This document shows, piece after piece, positions 7,115 to 13,819 of a DNA stretch of 13,819 nucleotides. This stretch comes from Alphaproteobacteria bacterium (GTDB lineage: Bacteria; Pseudomonadota; Alphaproteobacteria; JAEULC01). The notes beneath the pieces are model-generated. The model was not told the origin of the DNA. It worked only from the letters and a program-made list of their open reading frames with translations, and did no database searches. How positions within the stretch are numbered: position 1 is the stretch's first letter; every line of letters starts with the position of its first letter. The DNA is taken from contig JADZDN010000305.1 in the NCBI GenBank assembly GCA_020851015.1, positions 1 to 13,819 on the forward strand, read 5' to 3'. A program made the position numbers and the translations under genes.

Positions 7115-7921
7115 TTATCGGCCCTTGAACGCCGGCTTGCGCTTCTCGTTGAAGGACCTGATGCCCTCGCGCCGGTCCTCGGTGGGGACGGTGCGGTTGT
7201 AGGCCTCGATCTCGAGCATCATGCCGTCCGCCAGGCTCATCTGCAGACCGTGATGGATCGACTTCTTCACCTGCTTGATCGAGACCGGCGCATTGGCCGC
7301 GATCGTCTTCGCCGTCGCCAGCGCTTCCGGCAGCAAGGCATCCGCCGGCAACAGGCGGTTGACCATTCCCCACTGCGCGGCCTCCGTCGCCGAGATCGGT
7401 CGGCCGGTCAGGATGATCTCCTTCGCGCGCCGTTCGCCCACCGCGCGCGGCAGCGACTGCGTGCCGCCCGCGCCGGGCATGATGCCCAGGGTCACCTCGG
7501 TCAGCGCGAAGCGCGCCTCCGTGGACGCGTAGATGAAATCGCAGCCCAAGGCCAGCTCGCAGCCCCCCGCATAGGCCGCGCCGTTCACCGCGGCGATGAT
7601 CGGGATCGGGCAGTCGATCACCGCGCGGATCATCCGCTCGACGATCAGGTGCTGCGCCTGCCATTGGCGATCGTCCATGCCGTCGCGCTCCTTGAGGTCC
7701 GCGCCGGCGCAGAAGACGCGATCGCCTGATCCGGTGAGCACGATGCAGCGATGCGCGTCGGGCGTTGCCGCCAGTCCGCCGAATAGCGCCAGCAGGTCGC
7801 GCATCATCCGGGTATCCATCGCGTTCGCGGCCCGCGGCCGGTTCAAGGTCACCAGCAGCACCTCGGCGGCGGGTTGCGACAAAAGTAGCGTATCGAAGTT
7901 CGATTGAATCGCCGTTTCCAC
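7115..7921 (-). CDS. Enoyl-CoA hydratase/isomerase (crotonase family)
   Basis: A 268-residue crotonase-fold enzyme acting on acyl-CoA thioesters. With the GTG start used here, the oxyanion-hole segment is CAGADLKE (71-78) and the second active-site region is NGAAYAGGCELALGCDF (113-129). The two catalytic glutamates of true hydratases are both kept: E122 (GCELA) and E142 (LTEVTLGIMPGAGGTQ), and the ending DRREGIRSFNEKRKPAFKGR is typical. This supports 2-enoyl-CoA hydration rather than a degenerate crotonase. The GTG at 7921 is preferred because GGGAGG lies exactly 7 bases ahead; the ATG at 7951 would add 10 residues without a good ribosome site. It is divergent from a CaiC-like acyl-CoA ligase, suggesting a shared acyl-CoA pathway, and is followed by the MFS gene. 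The physiological substrate is unknown. Confidence 0.92.
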   Translation of the reverse strand: METAIQSNFDTLLLSQPAAEVLLVTLNRPRAANAMDTRMMRDLLALFGGLAATPDAHRCIVLTGSGDRVFCAGADLKERDGMDDRQWQAQHLIVERMIRAVIDCPIPIIAAVNGAAYAGGCELALGCDFIYASTEARFALTEVTLGIMPGAGGTQSLPRAVGERRAKEIILTGRPISATEAAQWGMVNRLLPADALLPEALATAKTIAANAPVSIKQVKKSIHHGLQMSLADGMMLEIEAYNRTVPTEDRREGIRSFNEKRKPAFKGR

Positions 7922-7928
7922 CCCGTTG

Positions 7929-7934
7929 CCTCCC
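7929..7934 (-). promoter_or_regulatory. Ribosome binding site that decides a GTG start
   Basis: GGGAGG on the minus strand, 7 bases before the GTG at 7921. It is the best ribosome site near the 5' end of the enoyl-CoA hydratase gene and is the reason for preferring GTG over the upstream ATG at 7951, where the site would fall inside the coding sequence. Confidence 0.6.
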
Positions 7935-8047
7935 GCTCGAGATCGCTGCACGCGCGCGAATGAAGGACGCCGACGCGTGCCACGTCAAATCATGCAACGC
8001 CGTATCGAATGACGCTACATGGAGTCGGGCCGTGTGCAATATCGGGC

Positions 8048-8057
8048 TTGCCTGCAA
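8048..8057. promoter_or_regulatory. Short inverted repeat TTGC-CT-GCAA in the divergent promoter region
   Basis: Between the divergent hydratase and acyl-CoA ligase genes, TTGC and GCAA face each other across two bases. TGCAAT is also repeated at 8035-8040 and 8053-8058 (18 bp apart), and CATGCAACG lies at 7992-8000. Such spacing could fit a dimeric regulator on one face of the helix. Seen directly; function inferred and weak. Confidence 0.25.
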
Positions 8058-8084
8058 TGAGGACATGAGCAAGTCTCACGCGCC

Positions 8085-8096
8085 TTGTCCGGACAA
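8085..8096. promoter_or_regulatory. Perfect 12-bp palindrome, candidate operator of the acyl-CoA ligase
   Basis: TTGTCCGGACAA is an uninterrupted 12-bp palindrome 21 bp before the ATG of the acyl-CoA ligase gene, in the region shared with the divergent hydratase. Its place fits an operator near or downstream of the transcription start. A TTG at its left edge would open an in-frame extension of the ligase by 11 residues, but no ribosome site supports that start. No family of regulator can be assigned from the sequence. Confidence 0.4.
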
Positions 8097-8117
8097 CTGT
8101 GTATTTCGAGCGCGCGG

Positions 8118-9716
8118 ATGACCTTCGACGACCCGTTTCCATGGGGCCACGACGACCGGACGATCGGGCGGATTCTGACCGATCGGGCGCGCGAAACGCC
8201 GGAATTCGTCTATGCGCGGTTCGAGACGCAGGCGATCGATTTCCGCACGCTCGACCGGCGCGTCAACCGCTTCGCCAATGCGCTGATTGCGGCGGGCATC
8301 GGGCCGGACGACCGGGTGGCGCTGATGCTGCCCAACCATCCCGACTACTTCGTCGCGTTCCTCGCGCTGCTCAAGCTGGGCGTGTGCCAGGTGCCGATCA
8401 ACGTCCATCTGAAGGGCGAAGGCTTGGCCTATCTGCTGGGTCATGCGGCACCGCGCGCGATGATCGTCGACGAACGCTATGCCGACGCGGTCCTGCCGGT
8501 ACTGGCCAAGCAGCATCCGCCGCTGATGATCTGGCGCGGCGCGGCGCAGCCGGTCGAGGGCGCGCGCAATGTCGGCTTCGACTCCCTGGCGCAGCATGCG
8601 GAGACGAGCGAGCCGCCCTTCGCGCCGACGCCCGACAAGGTCGTGTCGATCATGTACACCTCGGGCACCACCGGCCTGCCCAAGGGCGTGATGGTGACCG
8701 ACCGCATGCTGCGCGTGGCCGCGCGCGCGAGCTGCCGCTTGGCCGAGGTGAAGCCGGGCGACGTGTTCCATGTGTGGGAGCCGCTCTACCACATCGGCGG
8801 GGTCGAGGTGATGATCCTCGGGCTGATGGAGCCCATCACGCTCGGCATGGTCGAGCGCTTCAGCGTCTCGCAATTCTGGAGCCAGGTGCGCCAGTTCGGC
8901 TGCACGCACATCCATTTTCTGGGCGGCGTGCTGGCCATGCTGCTGAAGGAACCGGCCGGTACGCGCGACCGCGACCACAAGGTTCGCGTCGCCTGGGGCG
9001 GCGGATGCCCGGTCACGATCTGGCGCGCGTTCGAGGAGCGCTTCGGCGTGCAGGTCCGCGAGTGCTACGGCATGACCGAGTGCTCGTCCTTCACCACGCA
9101 GAACCTGACCGGCAAGCTGGGCTCGACCGGCAAGGTGCTGCCCTTCTTCGAGGTCCGCATCGCCGACGACGCGGGCAACGCGCTGGGCGCCAACCAGCGC
9201 GGCGAAATCTGGGTGCGCGAGAAGTTCCCGGGGCTGATCACGGGGGGATACTTCAAAAACCCCGAAGCGACGGCTGCCTCGAAGCGCGACGAATGGTTCC
9301 TGACCGGCGATCTCGGCTATTTCGACGCGGACGGCGACTACTACTACGCCGGCCGCAAGAAGGACAGCATCCGCCGGCGCGGCGAGAACATCGCGTCGTA
9401 CGAAGTCGAGCGCATGATCAACGAGCATCCCTCGGTGGCGGAGAGCGGCATCGTCGGCGTGGGCAACGAGCTGGGCGACGAGGACATCAAGGTGTTCCTG
9501 CGCCTGAAGCCCGGCACCACGGTGGAACCGCTCGACTTCGTGAAGTGGTGCGAAACCCGCATGGCCTATTTCCAGGTCCCGCGCTTCGTCGATTTCATCG
9601 ACGAGTTCCCGAAGACGCCGAGCGAGCGCATCCGCAAGGATGCCCTGTCGCGCGACACGGCGCGCTGCTTCGACCTCGAGAAGTCAGGCTACAAGCTGCA
9701 GCGCCGCCGCGCCTGA
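8118..9716 (+). CDS. AMP-forming acyl-CoA ligase, CaiC-like
   Basis: A 532-residue member of the ANL superfamily that activates a carboxylic acid with ATP and couples it to CoA. The core motifs are present: P-loop YTSGTTGLPKG (180-190), YGMTE (317-321), TGDLGYFD (396-403), and the hinge and A8 region GRKKDSIRRRGENIASYEVE (412-431). The segment ERFSVSQFWSQV (246-257) and overall spacing resemble carnitine/crotonobetaine-CoA ligase CaiC. In the final motif PKTPSERIRKDAL, Arg504 stands at the usual A10 lysine position and Lys507 is shifted. ATG 8118 is chosen because homology starts there, although there is no obvious Shine-Dalgarno; a TTG at 8085 is the alternative. It is divergent from the enoyl-CoA hydratase and ends 2 bp from the end of the convergent dehydrogenase gene. 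The acid substrate is unknown. Confidence 0.92.
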   Translation: MTFDDPFPWGHDDRTIGRILTDRARETPEFVYARFETQAIDFRTLDRRVNRFANALIAAGIGPDDRVALMLPNHPDYFVAFLALLKLGVCQVPINVHLKGEGLAYLLGHAAPRAMIVDERYADAVLPVLAKQHPPLMIWRGAAQPVEGARNVGFDSLAQHAETSEPPFAPTPDKVVSIMYTSGTTGLPKGVMVTDRMLRVAARASCRLAEVKPGDVFHVWEPLYHIGGVEVMILGLMEPITLGMVERFSVSQFWSQVRQFGCTHIHFLGGVLAMLLKEPAGTRDRDHKVRVAWGGGCPVTIWRAFEERFGVQVRECYGMTECSSFTTQNLTGKLGSTGKVLPFFEVRIADDAGNALGANQRGEIWVREKFPGLITGGYFKNPEATAASKRDEWFLTGDLGYFDADGDYYYAGRKKDSIRRRGENIASYEVERMINEHPSVAESGIVGVGNELGDEDIKVFLRLKPGTTVEPLDFVKWCETRMAYFQVPRFVDFIDEFPKTPSERIRKDALSRDTARCFDLEKSGYKLQRRRA

Positions 9717-9718
9717 GC

Positions 9719-11161
9719 CTAGGCTTTCGCCCGCGGCAGATGCGGGTCGGCCGGCAGGTCGGGCGGCGGCAGGTCCTCGAAGGCCAGGTCGCCGATCGGG
9801 ATCGGACGGATCGGCGGACGCGAGCGCGGCATCGCGATCGTCGCCGGGTCGACCCCCGTCCCGTCCGCCAGCAGCGTCGCGAGCGTGGGCAGGCAGTTGC
9901 GTCCCTGGCAGCGCCCCATCGTCATGCGCGTCGCCGCCTTCAGTTGCACGGCGCTCGTCGCGCCCTCGCCGCGCCGCCGCTCGATCTCGGCCCGCGTCAC
10001 GTCCTCGCAGCGGCACACGATCGTCTCGGGCGTGATCAGCGCGCGCCAGCTTCGCGGCGGGCGGTAAAGGGATTCGAGACCGCGCCGGAAGCGATCCAGC
10101 CGCGTCCAGCGCGTTCGCCACGGGCTTGCCGCCGGCCCGTCTCCCTGCGACCGGCCCAGCCGCCGCGCGACCGCCTGGGCCGCCAGGTGCCCCTCGGCCA
10201 GCGCCAGCTCGACCCCGCCGATGGCCGCGCCGTCGCCGGCGGCGAACAGGTTCGGCACCGATGTCTCGAAATCCGCGCTGCGTTCGACCGTCCAGCCGCC
10301 GCGTAGCGCGTCGAATTTCAGGCGCGCGCCCAGCAGCCGGGGCAATTCGACCGCGGGCGAGATACCGAAGCCGGTGACCAGGAGATCGCAATCGATCCGG
10401 CGCCGGCGTGCGTGATCGACAATGCCGGTTTCGTCGATCGGCGCGATGATCGCCTGATCCACCGCTTGCGACCCAGAAGCCTCGACCGCGGTCCAGCCGG
10501 CGAGCACCGGCACGCCGGCGCGCGCCAGGATCGCCTGATAGCGCAGCGCCTGAGCCAGGATCTCGGGCGCGGCGGCCAGGCGCGCCAGTTCCGCCGGCAG
10601 GCGGCGCCAGATCGGAGCGGCCTCGACGATCGCCGCGACCTTGAGGCCGGCGCGCACGAGGTTGGCGCCCACCAGCATCAGCAGCGGCCCGTTGCCGACC
10701 ACGACCGCGCGCGTGCCGGGCACGATGCGTTGGCCCTTCAGCAGGTTCTGGACGCCGCCCGCGCTGATGACGCCCGGCAGGGTCCAGCCGGGAAACGGCA
10801 CGGGCCGGTCCTGCGCGCCCGGCGCCAGGATCACCGCCCGTGCCTGCACGCGGCCCGAGCGCGGCCCGGCGGCGACCGACAGCACGCCCGGCTCCGGCAT
10901 GTCCCAGACCACGGCGTCGGGCAGATAGCTGACGCGCGGGTGATCCAGCACCGGGAACAACGCCTGGCCGCGCCGGCGATCCTTGTCCCACGGCGTCTCG
11001 GCCGTATGGCGGAATCCCGCGGGCGGGTGGCGGAAATACTGCCCGCCCGGACGCGCATTCTCGTCGACGACCACCACCTCCAGCCCGTGCGCGGCAGCCT
11101 CGGTCGCGGCGGCAAGGCCGGCCGGGCCGGCCCCGACGATCGCGAGATCGCAGGTCCTCAT
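9719..11161 (-). CDS. FAD/NAD(P) subunit of a three-part amine/amino-acid dehydrogenase
   Basis: A 480-residue flavoprotein like HcnB, opine oxidase subunit A and the LhpE-type subunit of D-hydroxyproline dehydrogenase. It has GAGPAG at 10-15 with the acidic end DEN (33-35) and RPGGQY, a second Rossmann motif VVVGNGPL (153-160), the FAD contact AAGDGAAIGG (307-316), and a C-terminal BFD-like cluster domain with C383, C385, C418 and C423 (CRC, then GRCQGRNC), ligands for a [2Fe-2S] centre. The final 50 residues are rich in Pro. The start at MRTCDLAIVG is chosen because it begins directly at the FAD fold and overlaps the stop of the ferredoxin-like gene by ATGA. It probably passes electrons between the substrate-oxidising subunit and an acceptor. 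It is the last gene of the leftward operon. Confidence 0.92.
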   Translation of the reverse strand: MRTCDLAIVGAGPAGLAAATEAAAHGLEVVVVDENARPGGQYFRHPPAGFRHTAETPWDKDRRRGQALFPVLDHPRVSYLPDAVVWDMPEPGVLSVAAGPRSGRVQARAVILAPGAQDRPVPFPGWTLPGVISAGGVQNLLKGQRIVPGTRAVVVGNGPLLMLVGANLVRAGLKVAAIVEAAPIWRRLPAELARLAAAPEILAQALRYQAILARAGVPVLAGWTAVEASGSQAVDQAIIAPIDETGIVDHARRRRIDCDLLVTGFGISPAVELPRLLGARLKFDALRGGWTVERSADFETSVPNLFAAGDGAAIGGVELALAEGHLAAQAVARRLGRSQGDGPAASPWRTRWTRLDRFRRGLESLYRPPRSWRALITPETIVCRCEDVTRAEIERRRGEGATSAVQLKAATRMTMGRCQGRNCLPTLATLLADGTGVDPATIAMPRSRPPIRPIPIGDLAFEDLPPPDLPADPHLPRAKA

Positions 11162-11466
11162 GATCGAACCGGCCCGCCGAGGCCCTGCTGCGTCTCGACG
11201 CGCATGCCCGGCTTGGCTTCGGTCATGCAGGCACGGTTCGACGGCCGTCCGTCGATCGCCACCAGGCATTCCCAGCACATCCCCATGCCGCAATAGAGGC
11301 CGCGCGGCATCGCGCCGCGCGCGGTCGAACGAAACCGCGCGATGCCCGCGGCCAGCAGCGCGGCGGCGACCGTCTCGCCGGGATAGGCCGTCACCGGCTG
11401 CCCGTCGAAATCGAAGCGGAACGCCGCGCCGCGGTCGATGCCCTGGTCGATGCGCCGGCGGGTCAT
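11158..11466 (-). CDS. Small (2Fe-2S) subunit of a three-part dehydrogenase (HcnA/LhpF-like)
   Basis: A 102-residue ferredoxin-fold protein, the usual size for the HcnA/SoxA/LhpF-type small subunit. The N-terminal strand region FRFDFDGQPVTAYPGETVAAAL is followed by the cluster loop LYCGMGMCWECLV, then GRPSNRAC. C59, C64, C67 and C80 form the C-x4-C-x2-C-x12-C ligand set for one [2Fe-2S] cluster. It has no signal peptide and should act in the cytosol inside the dehydrogenase complex as an electron relay between the two flavin subunits. It overlaps its neighbours by ATGA at both ends (start with the DadA-like gene's stop, stop with the FAD/NAD gene's start), which fits fixed subunit ratios. Confidence 0.92.
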   Translation of the reverse strand: MTRRRIDQGIDRGAAFRFDFDGQPVTAYPGETVAAALLAAGIARFRSTARGAMPRGLYCGMGMCWECLVAIDGRPSNRACMTEAKPGMRVETQQGLGGPVRS

Positions 11467-12593
11467 GCCGCGAACCGCGCCGGGTCGAAGGCCCGCATGT
11501 CGAGCTCGGTTCTACCTTCCAGCATCAGCCGCGCCATCTCCTCGCCCAGGGCCGGGCCCTGATGGTAGCCGCCGCGCGCGCAGGCGTTCACATAGGCGCC
11601 CGCCACGCCGGGCAGGGCGCCGAACAGCGGCAATGCATCCGCCGCCACGCCTTCGAAGCCGGCCCAGCTTCGCACCATGCGCAGCTTCGCGAGATCGGGC
11701 ACGACCTGCATCGCGACGCGCAGGTTGTGCATCAGGTTCACATGCTCGGTCTCGCGCGTGCCTGCGGCGAGTGTTCCCCTGCCCTGCCAGCCGCCCCCGA
11801 TCAGGCAGGTGCCGTTCGGATACTGCTTTATCGACAGGATGCCGCCGATATGCGTGATGACGCGGTCGATCAGGCGGGGCGCCGGCTCGGTGATGGTCAG
11901 CATGTTCACGTCGGCCGCGACCGGCAGGTCCACGCCCAGCATCGCCGAGACCTGGCCGGTCCACGCCCCCGCGGCGATCACCAGCCGGTCGGACTCGATG
12001 GATGCGTCGCCCGCGCCGATCCGGAACCGGCCCCCTTCCTGGCGGATCGCGACGACATTCGTGCCGGCGAGCAGCGTTGCGCCGGTGCGCTCGACCGCGC
12101 GCGCGAGGCCCGGGCCGCTGGTCAGCGGCACCGACATGCTGTCCCAGCCGCAGAACGTCGCGGCGCACACATCGGGCCCCAGCCAGGGCGCCATGTCGCG
12201 CAGGCGGTTGCCGTCGAGCCAGTCGGTCTCGACGCCGAGTCCGGCCTGCTCGCCCTGCGAGCGGCGAAGCATCGCGACCTCGCGCTCGCTGGTGGCGACG
12301 CGCAAGCCGCCGATCTGCGCGAAGCCGACCTCGATGCCGTCGACCGCCTGGAAGTCCCGCCACAGTTCGATCGCGCGGCGGCTGACCTGCAGCACCTCGT
12401 TGCGCTTGATCTGTAGCGACAGCGTGCCGGCATTGGCGCCCGATGACTCGCCCCAGGCCGCGCCGCGCTCGATCACCACGACCTCGCGCCCGGCGCGGGC
12501 CAGGAACAGCGCGGTGCATAGCCCGGCCACGCCCGCGCCAATGACGGCGATTTCGGCCCGGCGCGGCAACGCCGATGGCCCGCCCGGGTTCAT
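11463..12593 (-). CDS. FAD-dependent D-amino/secondary-amino acid dehydrogenase subunit (DadA-like)
   Basis: A 376-residue DAO-family flavoprotein, expected to be the substrate-oxidising subunit of the complex formed with the next two genes. It shows GAGVAG at 19-24, the ribose-binding acid in VIERG (E42), the SSGANAG stretch at 50-56 typical of the DadA/HcnC/LhpB branch, GFEGVAADALPLFG and the terminal FAD loop GGYHQGPALGEEMARLML. Members of this branch oxidise C-N bonds of D-amino acids, glycine, opines, proline derivatives or N-methylated amino acids to imines. The length suits the LhpB/OoxB type and is somewhat shorter than HcnC. The ATG overlaps the DapA-family stop (ATGA). Context with a Rieske oxygenase and a DapA-family enzyme favours hydroxyproline-like or betaine-derived substrates; cyanide synthesis is considered less likely. 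Confidence 0.91.
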   Translation of the reverse strand: MNPGGPSALPRRAEIAVIGAGVAGLCTALFLARAGREVVVIERGAAWGESSGANAGTLSLQIKRNEVLQVSRRAIELWRDFQAVDGIEVGFAQIGGLRVATSEREVAMLRRSQGEQAGLGVETDWLDGNRLRDMAPWLGPDVCAATFCGWDSMSVPLTSGPGLARAVERTGATLLAGTNVVAIRQEGGRFRIGAGDASIESDRLVIAAGAWTGQVSAMLGVDLPVAADVNMLTITEPAPRLIDRVITHIGGILSIKQYPNGTCLIGGGWQGRGTLAAGTRETEHVNLMHNLRVAMQVVPDLAKLRMVRSWAGFEGVAADALPLFGALPGVAGAYVNACARGGYHQGPALGEEMARLMLEGRTELDMRAFDPARFAA

Positions 12594-13510
12594 TCGGCCG
12601 CGCGGGAGCGTCCGGGGGCCATTACGCCGATCTCCGTCAGGATCTGCCGCAGCCGCGCCAAGCCGGGCTCGTCAACCGGCAAGTGCGGCAGGCGCGGCAG
12701 GCCGGCCGGGCGGCCGAGCAGGTTCATGCAGGCCTTGATGACGACATAGGCGCCGTAGCCGCCGATGTAGAATGCCTCGTAGAGCCGGTCCATCACCGCT
12801 TCCATGCGGCCCGCCTCGGCCGTGCGGCCGGCCAGGATGTCGTCGACGAACCGCACGGCGGGTGCGCCCACGATGTTGGTCGCCATCGACACGGTGCCGA
12901 CCGCGCCGCGCCCGATCATCGCCATTGCATAAGGCTCGAGCCCGCAGAATACCGCCAGGCGGTCGCCGACCACGCGGATCGTCCGCGCGAGCTCGTACAG
13001 ATCCTTGGAGGAGTCCTTCAGCGACACGATGGACGGCATGGCCGCCAGTTTCTCGACCAGCGGCGCGGTCATCGTCACCTGCGTGCGACCCGGATTGTTG
13101 TAGGCCATGATCGGCAGGCCGACGTCGCTGATCGCCTGGAAATGCCCCAGCAGCTCGCGCTCGTTCGGCAGCGCATAGGGCGGCGCCAGCACCATCGCGC
13201 CGTCGCAGCCCGCGCGCTTTGCCTCCCGCGTCAGGTGCACCGCGTCCTTCGTGGCAATCGCGGCCGTGCCGGCAATCAGCTTCGCGCGGCCCTTGAGCTG
13301 CTCCCTGGCGACCTCGAACAGGCGCACGCGCTCGTCGTTCGCCATCGTGTACCACTCGCCGGTGCTGCCGGCGACGATGACGCCGGCCACGCCGTCGGCG
13401 ACGAACTGGTCCATCAGCCGGCGGAAGGCCGCCTCGTCGACGCGGCCCTCGGCGTCGAACGGCGTGACCGATACGACGAATACGCCCGCCCAATCCGTCT
13501 TGCGCGCCAT
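12590..13510 (-). CDS. DapA-family (dihydrodipicolinate synthase-like) lyase/deaminase
   Basis: A 306-residue TIM-barrel class I aldolase-family enzyme that forms a Schiff base with a 2-oxo acid or imine. Active-site features are visible: GSTGE (48-52), PPY with Y112, YNNPGRT with catalytic Y137 and R142, and the Schiff-base lysine K165 in VSLKDSS. R142 corresponds to the carboxylate-binding Arg of DHDPS. It is unlikely to be the lysine-pathway DapA, because it sits inside a catabolic operon between a Rieske oxygenase and an amino-acid dehydrogenase; GSTGEW also differs from the usual GTTGE. Candidates are 1-pyrroline-4-hydroxy-2-carboxylate deaminase (hydroxyproline pathway) or a 2-oxo acid aldolase. 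The start is secure: AGGAGG lies 6 bases ahead and overlaps the stop of the upstream gene. Confidence 0.92.
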   Translation of the reverse strand: MARKTDWAGVFVVSVTPFDAEGRVDEAAFRRLMDQFVADGVAGVIVAGSTGEWYTMANDERVRLFEVAREQLKGRAKLIAGTAAIATKDAVHLTREAKRAGCDGAMVLAPPYALPNERELLGHFQAISDVGLPIMAYNNPGRTQVTMTAPLVEKLAAMPSIVSLKDSSKDLYELARTIRVVGDRLAVFCGLEPYAMAMIGRGAVGTVSMATNIVGAPAVRFVDDILAGRTAEAGRMEAVMDRLYEAFYIGGYGAYVVIKACMNLLGRPAGLPRLPHLPVDEPGLARLRQILTEIGVMAPGRSRAAE

Positions 13511-13520
13511 CGGTGGCCTC

Positions 13521-13819
13521 CTACTTGTCGAGAACCCGGTCCAGCACCCAGTTGTCGATCGTGTGCACCAGTTGCTCCAGATAGGACAGCCGGCCGGGCT
13601 GGTAATAGGGCGACCGCAGTCCGATCTGCTGATCCTCCGCGGCCTTGATGTCCTCGGGGATCGTGATGTCGAGGCGCTTGTAGTAGCTCTCCACAACCTC
13701 GCTGAAGTCGTTGCGCTCGCGCGTCTTGCGCGGGAAGCAGCTTCCCGCGACGATGCGCGTGCGCTCGGGCCCCAGGGGATCGCTGCGCACCCACCACATG
13801 CCGTCGATGCACCAGCCCA
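13521..13819 (-). CDS. Rieske-type oxygenase alpha subunit, C-terminal part
   Basis: The last 99 or so residues of a protein that continues past the right edge of the window. The tail (W-W-V-R-S-D-P-L-G-P-E-R-T-R-I at its start, then YYKRLDITIPED, AAEDQQIGLRSPYYQPGRLS, and YLEQLVHTIDNWVLDRVL) is characteristic of the catalytic-domain end of Rieske non-heme iron oxygenase alpha subunits, including aromatic-ring hydroxylases and the betaine or choline monooxygenase group. The Rieske cluster and the iron site lie outside the window, so activity cannot be assessed. The reading frame stays open to the edge, so the Met at 13799 is internal. The stop overlaps the Shine-Dalgarno of the DapA-family gene, so the two are co-transcribed. 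The substrate is unknown; N-demethylation of a betaine would fit the neighbours. Confidence 0.85.
   Translation of the reverse strand, partial: GWCIDGMWWVRSDPLGPERTRIVAGSCFPRKTRERNDFSEVVESYYKRLDITIPEDIKAAEDQQIGLRSPYYQPGRLSYLEQLVHTIDNWVLDRVLDK

Noticed and set aside
8076..9428. Long minus-strand open frame opposite the acyl-CoA ligase
   Set aside because: The plus strand carries all ANL motifs in order; the antisense product has no recognisable features.
9716..9725. Palindrome AGCCTAGGCT between convergent stop codons as a bidirectional terminator
   Set aside because: It has no loop and is only 10 bp; it arises from the two stop codons meeting and cannot form a typical terminator hairpin.
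9719..12593. Hydrogen cyanide synthase HcnABC
   Set aside because: The subunit architecture matches, but the same architecture serves amino-acid and opine dehydrogenases. Gene order differs from hcnABC (the DadA-like subunit comes first), and the Rieske and DapA-family neighbours suggest catabolism.
13521..13799. A separate small gene starting at the Met at 13799
   Set aside because: The frame stays open to the window edge and the sequence matches the interior of a Rieske oxygenase C-terminal domain, so this Met is internal.

Overview
The window is very GC-rich (only G or C at most third codon positions, apart from a few short AT-rich patches). It is tightly packed with genes and shows no rRNA, tRNA, insertion sequence, phage gene or CRISPR array. 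The gene content and codon habit suggest a metabolically versatile alphaproteobacterium, perhaps of the Rhodospirillales type. That placement is inference, because no taxonomic marker gene is present.

Layout, left to right. (1) 1-1353, minus strand: the start of a DMT/EamA permease that runs off the left edge, then a secreted HAD-type acid phosphatase that ends at a stable hairpin. (2) 1567-5528, plus strand: a compact four-gene set made of a GTP-cyclohydrolase-II-like protein (Urc1/UrgA type), a DUF1688 protein (Urc4/Urg3 type), uracil phosphoribosyltransferase and an HpcH/HpaI-type aldolase. The first three match the gene trio behind the URC pyrimidine-catabolic route known from yeasts and Aspergillus. 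(3) 5542-7921, minus strand: a 14-TM DHA2-type MFS transporter and an enoyl-CoA hydratase/isomerase. (4) 8118-9716, plus strand: a CaiC-like acyl-CoA ligase, divergent from the hydratase across a 196-bp region that carries a perfect 12-bp palindrome. (5) 9719-13819, minus strand: an operon read leftward, made of a Rieske-type oxygenase alpha subunit (C-terminal part only), a DapA-family lyase/deaminase, and a three-subunit flavin/iron-sulfur dehydrogenase (DadA-like FAD subunit, small [2Fe-2S] protein, FAD/NAD(P) subunit with a BFD-type Cys cluster). The junctions are ATGA overlaps or a Shine-Dalgarno overlapping the previous stop.

How the genes may work together. In the URC set, UPRT would turn uracil into UMP, Urc1 would attack the pyrimidine ring, and Urc4 would process the ribosylurea-type product. 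The aldolase is a candidate for handling a carbonyl fragment, which is new speculation here. In the right-hand operon, a Rieske oxygenase could demethylate or hydroxylate a small amine or betaine, the three-subunit dehydrogenase could oxidise the resulting D-amino or secondary-amino acid to an imine, and the DapA-family enzyme could deaminate or cleave the product. The hydroxyproline(-betaine) catabolic pathway is the closest known logic, but the substrate is unproven.

The most interesting items are the bacterial URC operon with its added aldolase, and the Rieske-DapA-dehydrogenase operon.
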